Assembly (NCBI GenBank): GCA_017644105.1
Contig: JAEPMD010000013.1
Span: 1-40,351, forward strand
Reading direction: 5' to 3'
DNA: 40,351 nucleotides
Source of the DNA: Rhizobiaceae bacterium
Lineage (GTDB): Bacteria; Pseudomonadota; Alphaproteobacteria; Rhizobiales; Rhizobiaceae
The notes beneath the pieces were generated by a model. That model saw nothing but the letters and a program-made list of their open reading frames with translations. It ran no database searches and had not been told where the DNA came from. Numbering within the stretch: position 1 is the first letter of the stretch; every line of letters starts with the position of its first letter. Positions 17,632-26,726 of this stretch are shown here, piece after piece. The position numbers and the translations under genes were made by a program.

Positions 17632-17988
17632 CTAGCGCTTGGTCAGCCTCAAACCACCCCAGTAATAGGTATTACCCCTTTTATAACCGGGTCCACATTT
17701 TTCGCGTTTTCCCCAAAGGCGGAAAACCTGCATGCAAATCGTGCCACCAGACACACGATATTTACCTCGAACAGAGTAACTCTGAACAAACATGCGTAGT
17801 GTTCCCTTACCATCAAAACGCATAGTTCCATTAAAGGAAGCACCTTTTCCTGTTGCATTTGAAAAATACCATTTTCCATTAGATGTAATGAATTTCGCTT
17901 CTTTCGCACCTGCTGCAGCAGATGATGCATATCCCACTGAAAGTGCTACGGACATAAATAGAAGAATAAACAGAGATTTAATTGACAA
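17632..17988 (-). CDS. Small exported protein, possibly DUF995-like
   Basis: 118 residues. A TTG start at 17988 gives a full Sec signal peptide (FILLFMSVALSV, cleavage near SSAAAGA, about residue 27), and AGGGT lies upstream, so the TTG is preferred over internal ATGs. The mature part is about 90 residues, basic and glycine rich, with a KWYFSNATGKGASF segment and two cysteines (in GGTICMQVF and KREKCGPG) that could form one disulfide. The pattern resembles DUF995 proteins of rhizobia, but this is a weak match from memory. It converges on bpt. Confidence 0.6.
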   Translation of the reverse strand: MSIKSLFILLFMSVALSVGYASSAAAGAKEAKFITSNGKWYFSNATGKGASFNGTMRFDGKGTLRMFVQSYSVRGKYRVSGGTICMQVFRLWGKREKCGPGYKRGNTYYWGGLRLTKR

Positions 17989-18110
17989 CAGACCGACCCT
18001 TTACACAACTTTAAATATGGATCAATCTGTAGAATGCTATCTGGTTTAGATCAACAGGTCACAACGATAAATTGTCTATCTATACAGTATTTCTCTCTAG
18101 ACTAATTAAA

Positions 18111-19415
18111 CTAAAGGATAACACCCTTGCGGCGCGACGGGGCTTCAAAGCCAGTTGTGACACCCTCTCCGCTGACCGCAATTTCTGCAAACTTGGAAAT
18201 TTCGCCGGATAACGCCTGATAATCTGATAAACCTTCTTTTAGCGCAGAAGGAACCTCATCTTCCCCCGCTCCCATCATCAGACCAAGCGGCATGCCGCGG
18301 TTTACATTATCACCTCCAGCATTGACATTTAGAAGCAGACTTTTTTCAAAATCATAACCTTCATGATCTGCAATAAAGAACATCATCGGCAAACCTTGTT
18401 CGATGTAGCACACAGTGCCAATTTCTGTGCGCAAGACCGCTTGCTCGCCCATATCAACAAGCTTATCGAGATCCATCGGACCATCATCAAGTTGCATATG
18501 ATAAGCCCACATTTGATCGTCAGGGATATTGCCGGGCCCCTTATGCGCTCGGTATTGCGCGAAGAGATCCTCACCGCGAATACCCGCCATATGCACATGA
18601 TTTGCGGCCTTGCGGAAAGCAGTTTTCGTATCGCTTTCGCCATTGATCAATTCAAACATAAGCGGCACACAAATCGCCAATCCAGACGCAACGGTCTCAG
18701 AACGATGTGTAAGCACCTGATGTTCAAGCGCCATGCCAATCCCTTGATAGGCATTTTGCGATAAGAGCGATAAAACCATGGGCCGGATCATGCCGCCATG
18801 CGAGCCGATTGACCAATTGTCACGCTGCATTTGTGCGCAAGCGTGAATGGGATCACCATTGCAGTAATTTTCAAACCAGCGCCGTAAAAAGACCTCTGTA
18901 TAGGGATCTTTGTTTTGATCGTGCGATGTCATGTAAGAGACAAAATCATCCAGAAAGGCACCAGCTTCATAACCACCTTTTTTATTGACGGATCTGATGA
19001 GAACACGCGCAAGATGTGCGTTTAAAGTATTGTCGCCAGCCTTTAAGCCATGGTGATAATGATAGCGCTCATCTTCTGCAGCTACTTTATTGCCATGCTC
19101 GCCTTCGCGATCATTTCTCTCAATTGTGAAGTCTTCCCATGATGTTTGATAAAACATGCTGTGACCATGCAAAATGTCATAGGGTCTTGAGAGTGATTTT
19201 GCCTTTTGCACATCCGGTTTGTAGGACATGCCAACCATAAAAGCTTCAGGATGCGGGTGGAGCGGCGCTTCATAAGTTTTCACACCACCATCAAAGTCTT
19301 TGACGATGTTTTCGCGCGCATAATACCAATGCACCGGCATGGCCAAACTGTCCGCAATGAACAATCCCCAAAGCGCATTTTCAATGCGTTGGCGTCTTTG
19401 CTCAAGATTATTCAT
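18111..19415 (-). CDS. ADP-ribosylglycohydrolase-family protein with altered metal-site motifs
   Basis: 434 residues, no signal peptide. It shows the family fold markers: WGLFIADSLAMPVHW at residues 16-30 where active members have a GDA-x-G motif, GDNT at 127-130 where they have TDDT, and GGDNVN at 367-372 where they have GGDTDT. So one aspartate is kept in each pair while Asp-to-Asn and Asp-to-Val changes occur at positions that bind the two magnesium ions in characterised enzymes. Other parts (HQVLTHRSETVASGLA, LPMMFFIADHEGYDFEKSLLLNVNAGG) fit the family. It may be a divergent hydrolase or a binding protein. It lies 39 bases after the TPR gene and is probably cotranscribed. Confidence 0.82.
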   Translation of the reverse strand: MNNLEQRRQRIENALWGLFIADSLAMPVHWYYARENIVKDFDGGVKTYEAPLHPHPEAFMVGMSYKPDVQKAKSLSRPYDILHGHSMFYQTSWEDFTIERNDREGEHGNKVAAEDERYHYHHGLKAGDNTLNAHLARVLIRSVNKKGGYEAGAFLDDFVSYMTSHDQNKDPYTEVFLRRWFENYCNGDPIHACAQMQRDNWSIGSHGGMIRPMVLSLLSQNAYQGIGMALEHQVLTHRSETVASGLAICVPLMFELINGESDTKTAFRKAANHVHMAGIRGEDLFAQYRAHKGPGNIPDDQMWAYHMQLDDGPMDLDKLVDMGEQAVLRTEIGTVCYIEQGLPMMFFIADHEGYDFEKSLLLNVNAGGDNVNRGMPLGLMMGAGEDEVPSALKEGLSDYQALSGEISKFAEIAVSGEGVTTGFEAPSRRKGVIL

Positions 19416-19454
19416 ATCAGCACCCCATGCGAAGAACTTGAAACTTTTAGGCCC

Positions 19455-20471
19455 CTATTCTTCCGCTTCATATTTTTTGATCAGGTTTTCAGCAACCTGA
19501 ATATTAATTTGATTGCGCTCGTAAAATTCCGGGAAGATATTTTTGAAATAATCGGATTCTGTTGCTGCCTTACTTGCGGTAATCGCGTCTTGCAACATCT
19601 CTTTGTTTTTCACCGCAGCGCCCAGTTCAACCAAGCCATTTCCAATGAAATACTGCACCTGCGCCCAGACACTTGGATTGTCTTCCTCTTTTAAAACTTC
19701 CAAAACATTTTTGTGCGCGAGAACAGACTTCTCAAGCCAAAGTGTACCGCCCTGACGCTGATGCAAAGTTGAATAGATATCGCCCAATTGGAATTGAAGC
19801 CCGGCCCAGCTGACGGGATCAGTATCTTGGGTGAACACTTCCATGGCCGCTTTAAACGCATTGGCAGCTTCAGTTAAACGCGCTGCATTAAGTGCTTTGC
19901 CTTCAATCGCATTATAGGTGTCTGAATTGGCATTGACCTGCCCCAAAGCTCGTTGCGCTGTTGCCCATTCGGCGGGATAATCCTCTTTGTTGAAAACTTC
20001 AAGCGCATTTTTAAAGGCTACAATCGCATCATTATAAAGCTGTGCACCTTCTTCAGGCTTGTTTTGGTTATACCTACCATAGGCCAGCGAGCGGTAAGCA
20101 TCACCAAGCTTTGAATTGCTATCAGCCCAAATCATGGGCGAGGTTTCAGCATCTAGAATTTCAATTGCGGTTTTATAAGTTTCAATCGCTTCCAAAAGCG
20201 GTTTGTCTTGACGTGTGGCCCAAGCAATCTCCAACAACGCATTGGCTTTTTTTGAAAGCACTTCGCCTTTGACCGGGTCCGTTAAACCTTCTTGCGCTAA
20301 AGCATCATCAAAAAGTTTGGTCGATTGTTCGATTTGTCCTTGTTTAAGTGCAGCAAAAGCGTCATCGACCAGCTTAAGTGCTGCCTCGTCATTGGCGAAA
20401 GACGCCGAAGTTAAAAGAGCTGAGAAGGACACAGCGAAAATGGATTTTTTGAGATGAGCAACGAGCGACAT
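19455..20471 (-). CDS. Exported tetratricopeptide-like repeat protein
   Basis: 338 residues with a Sec signal peptide (KKSIFAVSFSALLTSASFA, cleavage near residue 26). The rest is helical repeats. A recurring pattern of A-x-E-(V/I) then P-x-x-WA-x-x-Q-x-x-LG places the WA pair at residues 115, 169, 222 and 269, periods of 47-54. This resembles the long TPR variants with PxxWAxTQxNLG repeats. Likely a periplasmic protein-protein interaction scaffold; partner unknown. It precedes the ADP-ribosylglycohydrolase-like gene by 39 bases on the same strand. Confidence 0.78.
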   Translation of the reverse strand: MSLVAHLKKSIFAVSFSALLTSASFANDEAALKLVDDAFAALKQGQIEQSTKLFDDALAQEGLTDPVKGEVLSKKANALLEIAWATRQDKPLLEAIETYKTAIEILDAETSPMIWADSNSKLGDAYRSLAYGRYNQNKPEEGAQLYNDAIVAFKNALEVFNKEDYPAEWATAQRALGQVNANSDTYNAIEGKALNAARLTEAANAFKAAMEVFTQDTDPVSWAGLQFQLGDIYSTLHQRQGGTLWLEKSVLAHKNVLEVLKEEDNPSVWAQVQYFIGNGLVELGAAVKNKEMLQDAITASKAATESDYFKNIFPEFYERNQINIQVAENLIKKYEAEE

Positions 20472-20629
20472 TTGCGAACTTTCTTATTGTTATAAAACCA
20501 GAATTTGATCGCAATCTAGGCAAAACATAGGTGTAAAACAAGATCTTACGGATCAAACTATTGTTAACTTGCTATACGTTGGCAATTGATGGATGGTTTG
20601 ACCAATTCATTTCAAGACAAGGACCCGCC

Positions 20630-21028
20630 ATGACATTTCCTGCTATCACTGCGCTTCTATCCATTGTTCTATCGCTTTATATGCTCAAATTGATCATCGA
20701 TATTGTGAAGATCAGGCGCAGTGAACGCGTTGAGCTTGAAACCGGTGAATGTGATGCATTAACGCGTGCTGTTCGCGCGCATGGCAACTTGGTTGAAACA
20801 ACACCGATGTTTGTCATCATGCTTGGGCTTTTGGAAATGGGTGGCGGTCATCGGATCGCCATTGCGATCCTGGCAGCAATTTTCATTGTGTCACGCATCA
20901 TGCATCCCATCGGATTGTCCGGCAAAAAAGGCACGTTCAAATATCGCACCCGCGGCATGATCCTCACGCTCACAGCCTATATTCTGACAGCTGCCTATTT
21001 AGCTGTGGTGGCCGTGATGAATTTTTAA
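20630..21028 (+). CDS. MAPEG family membrane protein
   Basis: 132 residues, four hydrophobic helices (about 3-25, 55-73, 76-95 and 108-130). The MAPEG signature lies in [24 protein letters not shown] (about residues 46-69), with the conserved N and E. The family includes glutathione-linked membrane enzymes; in bacteria the substrate is generally unknown. The ATG at 20630 is chosen because AAGGA lies 7 bases before it; in-frame codons run back to 20561 without a ribosome binding site. Its stop codon overlaps that of parC (TTAA shared). Confidence 0.85.
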   Translation: MTFPAITALLSIVLSLYMLKLIIDIVKIRRSERVELETGECDALTRAVRAHGNLVETTPMFVIMLGLLEMGGGHRIAIAILAAIFIVSRIMHPIGLSGKKGTFKYRTRGMILTLTAYILTAAYLAVVAVMNF

Positions 21029-23277
21029 CCCGAGAACTTACCCGATCTTGGGAAGCCTTTCGGCACCATGCGTCCGGCTTGGGCTCTGTCGCCCATCCAT
21101 TCCATCAACTCGTCTTTCATCCGCGTGTAAGAACGACCAGCGCTGTCTTCCCATGTCAGACCTTCTTCCATCAAGAAGCACCTAATATCGGCCACACCAC
21201 CATCTTTATAACGCTGTAATCTGACGCCTTTACCACGCGCCATTTCAGGCAATTGCTCGATTGGGAATATCAGCATTTTGCGGTTTTTTCCCACAACGGC
21301 CAAATAATCACCCCGCACCTCGACGCATAATTGCGCTTCATCAGGCATCTTCACGTTCATGACCTGCTTGCCCTTACGGGTATTGGCGACAAGATCGGTT
21401 TCTTTCACGATAAAGCCATTGCCGATATTGGACGCCAGCAAGAGTTTGCGCTCAGGCTGGTGCACAAAGGCGGTCAACACATCCTGATCATTATCCATGT
21501 CGACCATGATGCGTAATGGTTCGCCATGACCACGACCGCCCGGGAATTTATCCGCCCCAAGCGTATAGGCCTTACCGCCCGTGGTGATGATCAAAATCTT
21601 GTCGGTGGTATAGGCGCTGAAGGCGAGCTTGAGTTTATCACCATCTTTAAAGGCAAGGCTTGAATAATCGGACATATGCCCTTTCATCGCCCGGACCCAG
21701 CCCTTTTGCGAAAGGACAACCGTGATTGGTTCTTTCTCGATCATCGCTTCGTAAATGGCACTGTCATCAATTTCGACCACTTTACCAAAGTCGGTGCGTC
21801 TTGCGCCGAGTTCGGTATCTTTGCCATAGGTCTTTTTCACATCGCGGATCTGCCAGGCAACTGCCTGCCATTGCTTCTCTTCAGATCCAAGCAGCTCTTC
21901 AATCTCAGCTTTTTCCGCTTCTAATGCATCAAACTCTTTGCGAATTTCAAATTCTTCAAGTTTGCGTAATGACCGCAAGCGCATATTGAGGATGGATTCA
22001 GCCTGCAAATCAGTGAGGCTAAAGCGTTCCATCATCACAGCTTTTGGATGATCTTCCTCGCGAATGATTTTGATCACTTCATCAATATTGAGATAGGCGA
22101 CCAGCAAGCCACCCAATATTTCCAGACGGCGAATAATTGCCGCCAAACGGTGGCGCGAACGACGCTGTAAGACATCACGGCGGTGATCAACCCATTCGAG
22201 CAGCACTTCGCGTAAGGACAATACCTTCGGCACTTTGCCTTGGCTCAATACGTTCATATTCAGCGAAATTCTGCTTTCAAGCTCGGTCAACTTGAACATG
22301 GATTCCATCAATATTTCAGGATCCACTGATCTGTTTTTTGGAACCAGAACAATGCGAATATCTTCTGCAGATTCATCTTGAATATCATCGAGCAAAGGAA
22401 GCTTTTTCGCGATCAAAAGCTCGGCGATTTTCTCAATCAATCGGGATTTTTGAACTTGGTAAGGAATTTCGGTGACGATAATCTGATAACCGCCGCGACC
22501 TGTTTCTTCCTTTTCCCATTTCGCACGAACTCTAAAACCACCGCGCCCCGTTTTATAGGCATTGATGATGGTTTCTTTATCTTCAATGATCGTGCCGCCT
22601 GTTGGCAAATCCGGACCTTGAACGAACTCAACGAGCTTTTCAATGCCCGCATTGCGGAACTTAATCAGATGAAGCGCAGCGTCGCACAGCTCAGCCGCAT
22701 TGTGCGGGGGGATTGAGGTTGCCATGCCCACGGCAATGCCGGAAGAGCCATTGGCAAGCAGATTTGGAAATGCGCCCGGCAGAACTGTTGGCTCTTCATT
22801 TTCCTCATCATAGGTCTGACGGAAATCAACAGCATCTTCATTGATGCCTTCGAGCAGAAGTTCCGCAACCTCGGTCATCTTGGATTCGGTGTAACGCATC
22901 GCAGCGGGGTTATCGCCGTCCACATTACCAAAATTTCCTTGTCCATTGACCAACGGATAACGCACGGCAAAATCCTGCGCGAGGCGCACCAAGGCATCGT
23001 AAATCGCCTGGTCACCATGCGGGTGGAAATTACCCATCACCTCACCGACAATTTTCGCACATTTTTTAAACGAGGAATTGGACTTAAGGCCCATATCGTT
23101 CATTGCATGCACAATGCGGCGGTGCACAGGTTTCATGCCATCGCGCGCATCCGGCAGAGCCCGGTGCATAATTGTCGATAGCGCATAGGCTAAATAACGC
23201 TCTTCGAGCGCGGCCTTTAAATCTACACTTTGAATGTCATCTGATCCGCCCGATGGCGGTGTAATCTCTTGTCCCAT
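21025..23277 (-). CDS. parC: DNA topoisomerase IV subunit A
   Basis: Decatenates sister chromosomes with ParE. From the ATG at 23277 it is 750 residues; a GTG at 23286 is possible, but AGGTG sits 7 bases before the ATG. The catalytic tyrosine is Tyr129 in [10 protein letters not shown]. The DNA-gate region [13 protein letters not shown] has Gln90 and Asp94 where E. coli ParC has Ser80 and Glu84, the two main quinolone-contact positions. The C-terminal beta-pinwheel has a degenerate GyrA-box ([10 protein letters not shown] near residue 700), which supports ParC over GyrA. ParE is not in the window. Confidence 0.95.
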   Translation of the reverse strand: MGQEITPPSGGSDDIQSVDLKAALEERYLAYALSTIMHRALPDARDGMKPVHRRIVHAMNDMGLKSNSSFKKCAKIVGEVMGNFHPHGDQAIYDALVRLAQDFAVRYPLVNGQGNFGNVDGDNPAAMRYTESKMTEVAELLLEGINEDAVDFRQTYDEENEEPTVLPGAFPNLLANGSSGIAVGMATSIPPHNAAELCDAALHLIKFRNAGIEKLVEFVQGPDLPTGGTIIEDKETIINAYKTGRGGFRVRAKWEKEETGRGGYQIIVTEIPYQVQKSRLIEKIAELLIAKKLPLLDDIQDESAEDIRIVLVPKNRSVDPEILMESMFKLTELESRISLNMNVLSQGKVPKVLSLREVLLEWVDHRRDVLQRRSRHRLAAIIRRLEILGGLLVAYLNIDEVIKIIREEDHPKAVMMERFSLTDLQAESILNMRLRSLRKLEEFEIRKEFDALEAEKAEIEELLGSEEKQWQAVAWQIRDVKKTYGKDTELGARRTDFGKVVEIDDSAIYEAMIEKEPITVVLSQKGWVRAMKGHMSDYSSLAFKDGDKLKLAFSAYTTDKILIITTGGKAYTLGADKFPGGRGHGEPLRIMVDMDNDQDVLTAFVHQPERKLLLASNIGNGFIVKETDLVANTRKGKQVMNVKMPDEAQLCVEVRGDYLAVVGKNRKMLIFPIEQLPEMARGKGVRLQRYKDGGVADIRCFLMEEGLTWEDSAGRSYTRMKDELMEWMGDRAQAGRMVPKGFPRSGKFSG

Positions 23278-23375
23278 AAATTTCACCTAACCTATGGCTT
23301 GATTCGGAGCAAGCAATTGCGGCCAGTTACACCCAACAAAGCTGGGGTTTTATCGGGTTTTCATGTGATTTTTTC

Positions 23376-24014
23376 TCAAGTTCGGGACAAAAGTAATTTG
23401 AACCCGGCAAATGTGAAAAACGAACCCAACATAGCTTGCAATGGGCGACGCGCCTTTGTGTAGGTTTTGACCATCACATTGGTTGAGAATGCGACTGCGT
23501 AAAGCTGATGCAAGACAAATGACATAAAGAACACGCCGATGCCAAATATCAACATGATACTCACTGGCGCACCATCCTTAAAGGCGACCGACATCATCGC
23601 CACCCAAAAGATTGCCGCCTTGGCGTTGGTCATCTGAACCGTAAATCCACGCCAGAAATATCTTGCATGCGTTGCCTTGCCCTTGAGCGGTTTGATCGTC
23701 ATGTCCTGATCTTTGGTCGCTGACAAAAAGGATTTATAGGCCAGCCACAAAAGGTATAAACCGCCGACAATTTTGACAGCAGTAAATGCCCAGACATGTG
23801 TCGCAATGATCGCCGTGAGACCGGCAATGGATAAAAGCGCCCAACCAAAAGACCCGACTGCTGTGCCGAAGGCGAGCGCCATGCCCGCAGATCTCCCCGT
23901 GCTCATCGACGTTCCTATTATGGTGAGAATATTTGGTCCGGGCGATAACATCGCAACCAGGAAAATACCGTAACCGATGAAAAATCCTGGAAGATATAGA
24001 GCTAAATCCTGCAT
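23376..24014 (-). CDS. LysE/RhtB family amino-acid exporter
   Basis: 212 residues with about six hydrophobic helices. The LysE signature is clear: MLSPGPNILTIIGTSMSTGRSAGMALAFGTAVGS at about residues 24-57, and GLYLLWLAYKSFLS near residue 86. It exports amino acids or related metabolites across the inner membrane; the substrate cannot be told from sequence. The ATG at 24014 has GAGGTG 5-6 bases upstream; an ATG at 24029 would include that site in the coding region. It lies upstream of parC on the same strand, about 100 bases apart. Confidence 0.9.
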   Translation of the reverse strand: MQDLALYLPGFFIGYGIFLVAMLSPGPNILTIIGTSMSTGRSAGMALAFGTAVGSFGWALLSIAGLTAIIATHVWAFTAVKIVGGLYLLWLAYKSFLSATKDQDMTIKPLKGKATHARYFWRGFTVQMTNAKAAIFWVAMMSVAFKDGAPVSIMLIFGIGVFFMSFVLHQLYAVAFSTNVMVKTYTKARRPLQAMLGSFFTFAGFKLLLSRT

Positions 24015-24211
24015 ATAGACACCTCGCATTTGTTCTCATAATGTTCTTTTTTGGCGCGAAGTCAAGTTATCCCACCAAAACAAGTCAGGAGGATTGGCGT
24101 GATCTTATCTTTTGTCTTTGCCCAACTTTAACCAAATTGATCGAACTATCTTGAGAATGTTACAGTTCGCACATAAATTGTGAAGCAAATCAAATCGCCA
24201 TGGAGCACTTA

Positions 24212-25393
24212 ATGTCATTTCACTTTTCTAAACGCGCCCTTCTAGCCAGTTCAATCCTGTTGGGTAGTGCTATCCCCTCAATGGCATTGGATGCCGATGC
24301 GTTCGCGCAGCAATTGATTAAAACATTTGCCAAATCAGGCTCTGTGATGGAAGTGGGATCTGCAAGTTTGGATGGCACAACGGTGACATTGTCCTCGGCT
24401 GTATTTAAAGCGCCTCAACAAGATTTGCCAATTGGAGATATCGTCTTCACAGGCGTAACTGAAACCGGTGATGGTGGTTATAAAGCTGAGACAGCTTCAA
24501 TTGCCGATATTGATGCACAAGCAGAAGAAGCACAGATTAAAGTGAGCGGGATTGAGATTGCAAACCTCACTATTCCAGCTGGTGAAAAACTTGAAGCCGT
24601 TTCAGATATGTTCTTATACGAGACTTTTAGAACTGGCCCAATGAGTGTGACGGTAAAGAATGTCGACGTGTTCAAATATTCAAGCACTGACTTCACGATT
24701 GATGCGAATGATCCGGCAAAAATGGATTTCACAGGCACAATTGATGGCATGGTCATCGATTTGGCACTCGTTGAGGATCGCAGAGCCCGCGCAACGCTTG
24801 AAAACATGGGCTATAGCGTACTCACTGGCGATATGAAAATGAAGGGCGACTGGGAAGTCGAAACAGGCCGCATTAATATGCCGGAGATGGCGTTGACCTT
24901 TAATGATGTGGGTCGCTTGAACACATCACTAGATATTTCCGGTTACACCATGGCTTTTCTGCAGGAAATTCAAACTTTGCAGACCGAAATGGTTGGCAAA
25001 GAAAACGATCCAAATGCGCAACAGGCCATGGGACTAGCCATGATGGGCCTGATGCAGCAGCTGACATTTAACTCACTTGCCATTCGCTTTGATGACGCCT
25101 CGCTAACTGGAAAAATTCTAGAATTTGCGGGCAAGCAGCAAGGTATTTCAGCTGAACAAATGGCTCAGGCGGCGAAAGGTCTCCTACCATTTGCGCTTGG
25201 TCGCTTAGGCATACCAGCTTTGCAGCAGCAGATTTCCAATGCAGCAAATACCTATCTGGATGACCCACAAAATTTCGAGATCAAAGCAGAACCTGCGGCG
25301 CCTGTTCCATTTGGCCAAATTGCTGGATCTGCGATGGGCGATCCACGCAGCCTTGTAGAATTATTGAATGTGCAAGTGACAGCGAACCAATGA
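24212..25393 (+). CDS. Secreted protein of unknown function
   Basis: 393 residues. A Sec signal peptide (KRALLASSILLGSAIPSMA, cleavage near residue 25) leads into a long beta-rich region with repeating patterns such as VSGIEIANLTI, VTVKNVDVFKYSS and DFTGTIDGMVIDL (about residues 110-190). This is reminiscent of repeated-beta envelope proteins such as the AsmA group, but the match is not firm. The C-terminal part is helical with QQLTF and LPFALGRLGIP. No cysteines and no enzyme motif are visible. GGAG lies 6 bases before the chosen ATG. It stands alone and has its own terminator. Confidence 0.72.
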   Translation: MSFHFSKRALLASSILLGSAIPSMALDADAFAQQLIKTFAKSGSVMEVGSASLDGTTVTLSSAVFKAPQQDLPIGDIVFTGVTETGDGGYKAETASIADIDAQAEEAQIKVSGIEIANLTIPAGEKLEAVSDMFLYETFRTGPMSVTVKNVDVFKYSSTDFTIDANDPAKMDFTGTIDGMVIDLALVEDRRARATLENMGYSVLTGDMKMKGDWEVETGRINMPEMALTFNDVGRLNTSLDISGYTMAFLQEIQTLQTEMVGKENDPNAQQAMGLAMMGLMQQLTFNSLAIRFDDASLTGKILEFAGKQQGISAEQMAQAAKGLLPFALGRLGIPALQQQISNAANTYLDDPQNFEIKAEPAAPVPFGQIAGSAMGDPRSLVELLNVQVTANQ

Positions 25394-25432
25394 CGGCATT
25401 CGATATCAAACTAAAATAACTCCGAAACTTAA

Positions 25433-25456
25433 AACCCGCTATGAAGATAGCGGGTT
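25433..25456 (+). terminator. Rho-independent terminator of the secreted protein gene
   Basis: A perfect 10-bp stem (AACCCGCTAT with ATAGCGGGTT) around a GAAG loop, followed by CTTTT. About 40 bases after the stop. Confidence 0.88.
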
Positions 25457-25546
25457 CTTTTGTGTCAATTTGGTCACTAAAGTTTGAACGCCTTCACCCG
25501 ACTGACCGATTGACAATTCCATACATAAAACAGCAACATCTGACAC

Positions 25547-26626
25547 ATGTTGGCCACTATAAGAACACACTTGATTATCATGCTTTTGGCATGCATGTGT
25601 ATCCCGCTTCTGGGTCAGAAATCTCATGCCCGAACTTCACCGGCCGTTGAATGCTTTCACGATCAAGCAATCCAACTCGGACTGCTGCAACCTGCTAACT
25701 CGATAGAATTTGGACCGCAATCACTAAAAGCTGCGCAACGAATGTCTCTTCGTTTTGATGAGCTTAAAAGCTTGCGCGAGATCTCGTCAGATAACGCCAT
25801 TGCATGGTGTCGCGAACTTGGATTGGCCGATGAAACGTTGAAAGCATTCTGGCCAACGAAAACCGGGCCAAAATTTGAATATATTTTTTCAAAAGCGCTG
25901 AATAGCGGTCAGCAACTTGCAATTCAAAACGCTATTTTATTTGCCTTCACCTATTTCAAAAGTTTGGATGTTGAGCTAGCTGGTACGGTGAAAGTCATCG
26001 CGTCTACGGATCTCTCTGAACTCACCCAAAACCTGATCGATAATAGCCAATACCAAATTAGTCAGTCTAAAGCTGCTTCGATTATAAACCGCCAATGTCG
26101 CGGACGTGGATTGGGCGGTTTTAATGCACCCGGCATGATCATCATCTGTATTAACCCGCGCTATAATTGGCGTCAGGCGCAGGTTAATTTACGCATGTTG
26201 CTCGCTCATGAAATGAGCCATGAAATTCAACGCCAAATGACGGGATATCGCCCCATTGGCATTGAAAGCCAGGATGAATTTTTGGACGAAGTCGGGCCGT
26301 TATGGCTGGTAGAGGGATCCGCAATTGCCTTTCAATTTAGGGCATTGCTACCTTATGTTGATGTCAACGAACATATCAGCGTGTTCCGCAGTGATGTTGG
26401 TGGTTATTCTGGTGAAAAACTCGCTCAATTAACCTATTCGGATGCAACATCTGACCGTGATTTTCCAAATTATGCGGCACTGGCGGGTCATTTACTTGCT
26501 AGCCGAAAAGATGGGCATCGCGGTTTCTTAAACTATTGGAAATTGCTTGCGCGCGAAGACTGGCAGAGCGCATTTACCAAAGCATTTGGGTTGTCTCCCG
26601 ACGCTTTTTACAAAGAATTTCACTGA
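25547..26626 (+). CDS. Exported HExxH metallopeptidase-like protein (first unit of a three-unit family)
   Basis: 359 residues with a signal peptide (HLIIMLLACMCIPLLG, end near residue 24-30). A gluzincin active site is present: HEMSH at residues 221-225 and a downstream WLVEG with Glu256, 35 residues after the first His. The C-terminal YWKLLAREDWQSAFTKAFGL (about residues 330-349) matches the end of peptidase-MA-type domains. Four cysteines at 36, 88, 184 and 201 recur at the same spacing in the next gene and suggest two disulfides. The N-terminal region aligns with the peptidoglycan-binding module of the next gene but lacks its DGLFGKKT motif. Substrate unknown; a role at the cell wall is inferred. 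No clear ribosome binding site. Confidence 0.8.
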   Translation: MLATIRTHLIIMLLACMCIPLLGQKSHARTSPAVECFHDQAIQLGLLQPANSIEFGPQSLKAAQRMSLRFDELKSLREISSDNAIAWCRELGLADETLKAFWPTKTGPKFEYIFSKALNSGQQLAIQNAILFAFTYFKSLDVELAGTVKVIASTDLSELTQNLIDNSQYQISQSKAASIINRQCRGRGLGGFNAPGMIIICINPRYNWRQAQVNLRMLLAHEMSHEIQRQMTGYRPIGIESQDEFLDEVGPLWLVEGSAIAFQFRALLPYVDVNEHISVFRSDVGGYSGEKLAQLTYSDATSDRDFPNYAALAGHLLASRKDGHRGFLNYWKLLAREDWQSAFTKAFGLSPDAFYKEFH

Positions 26627-26726
26627 ATTCCACCTCCTCTCCAATTTGTGATCTAAAGTGCGTTTTCATTGTTGTATCTGGCGCTTAAGACATTACAATT
26701 GATAACATGTTAGTATTTTTTCGAAA

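Noticed and set aside
20550-20578. Extended -10 (TGCTATACG) as MAPEG promoter
   Set aside because: The -10 looks good but no -35 is present at a fitting distance; too weak to list.
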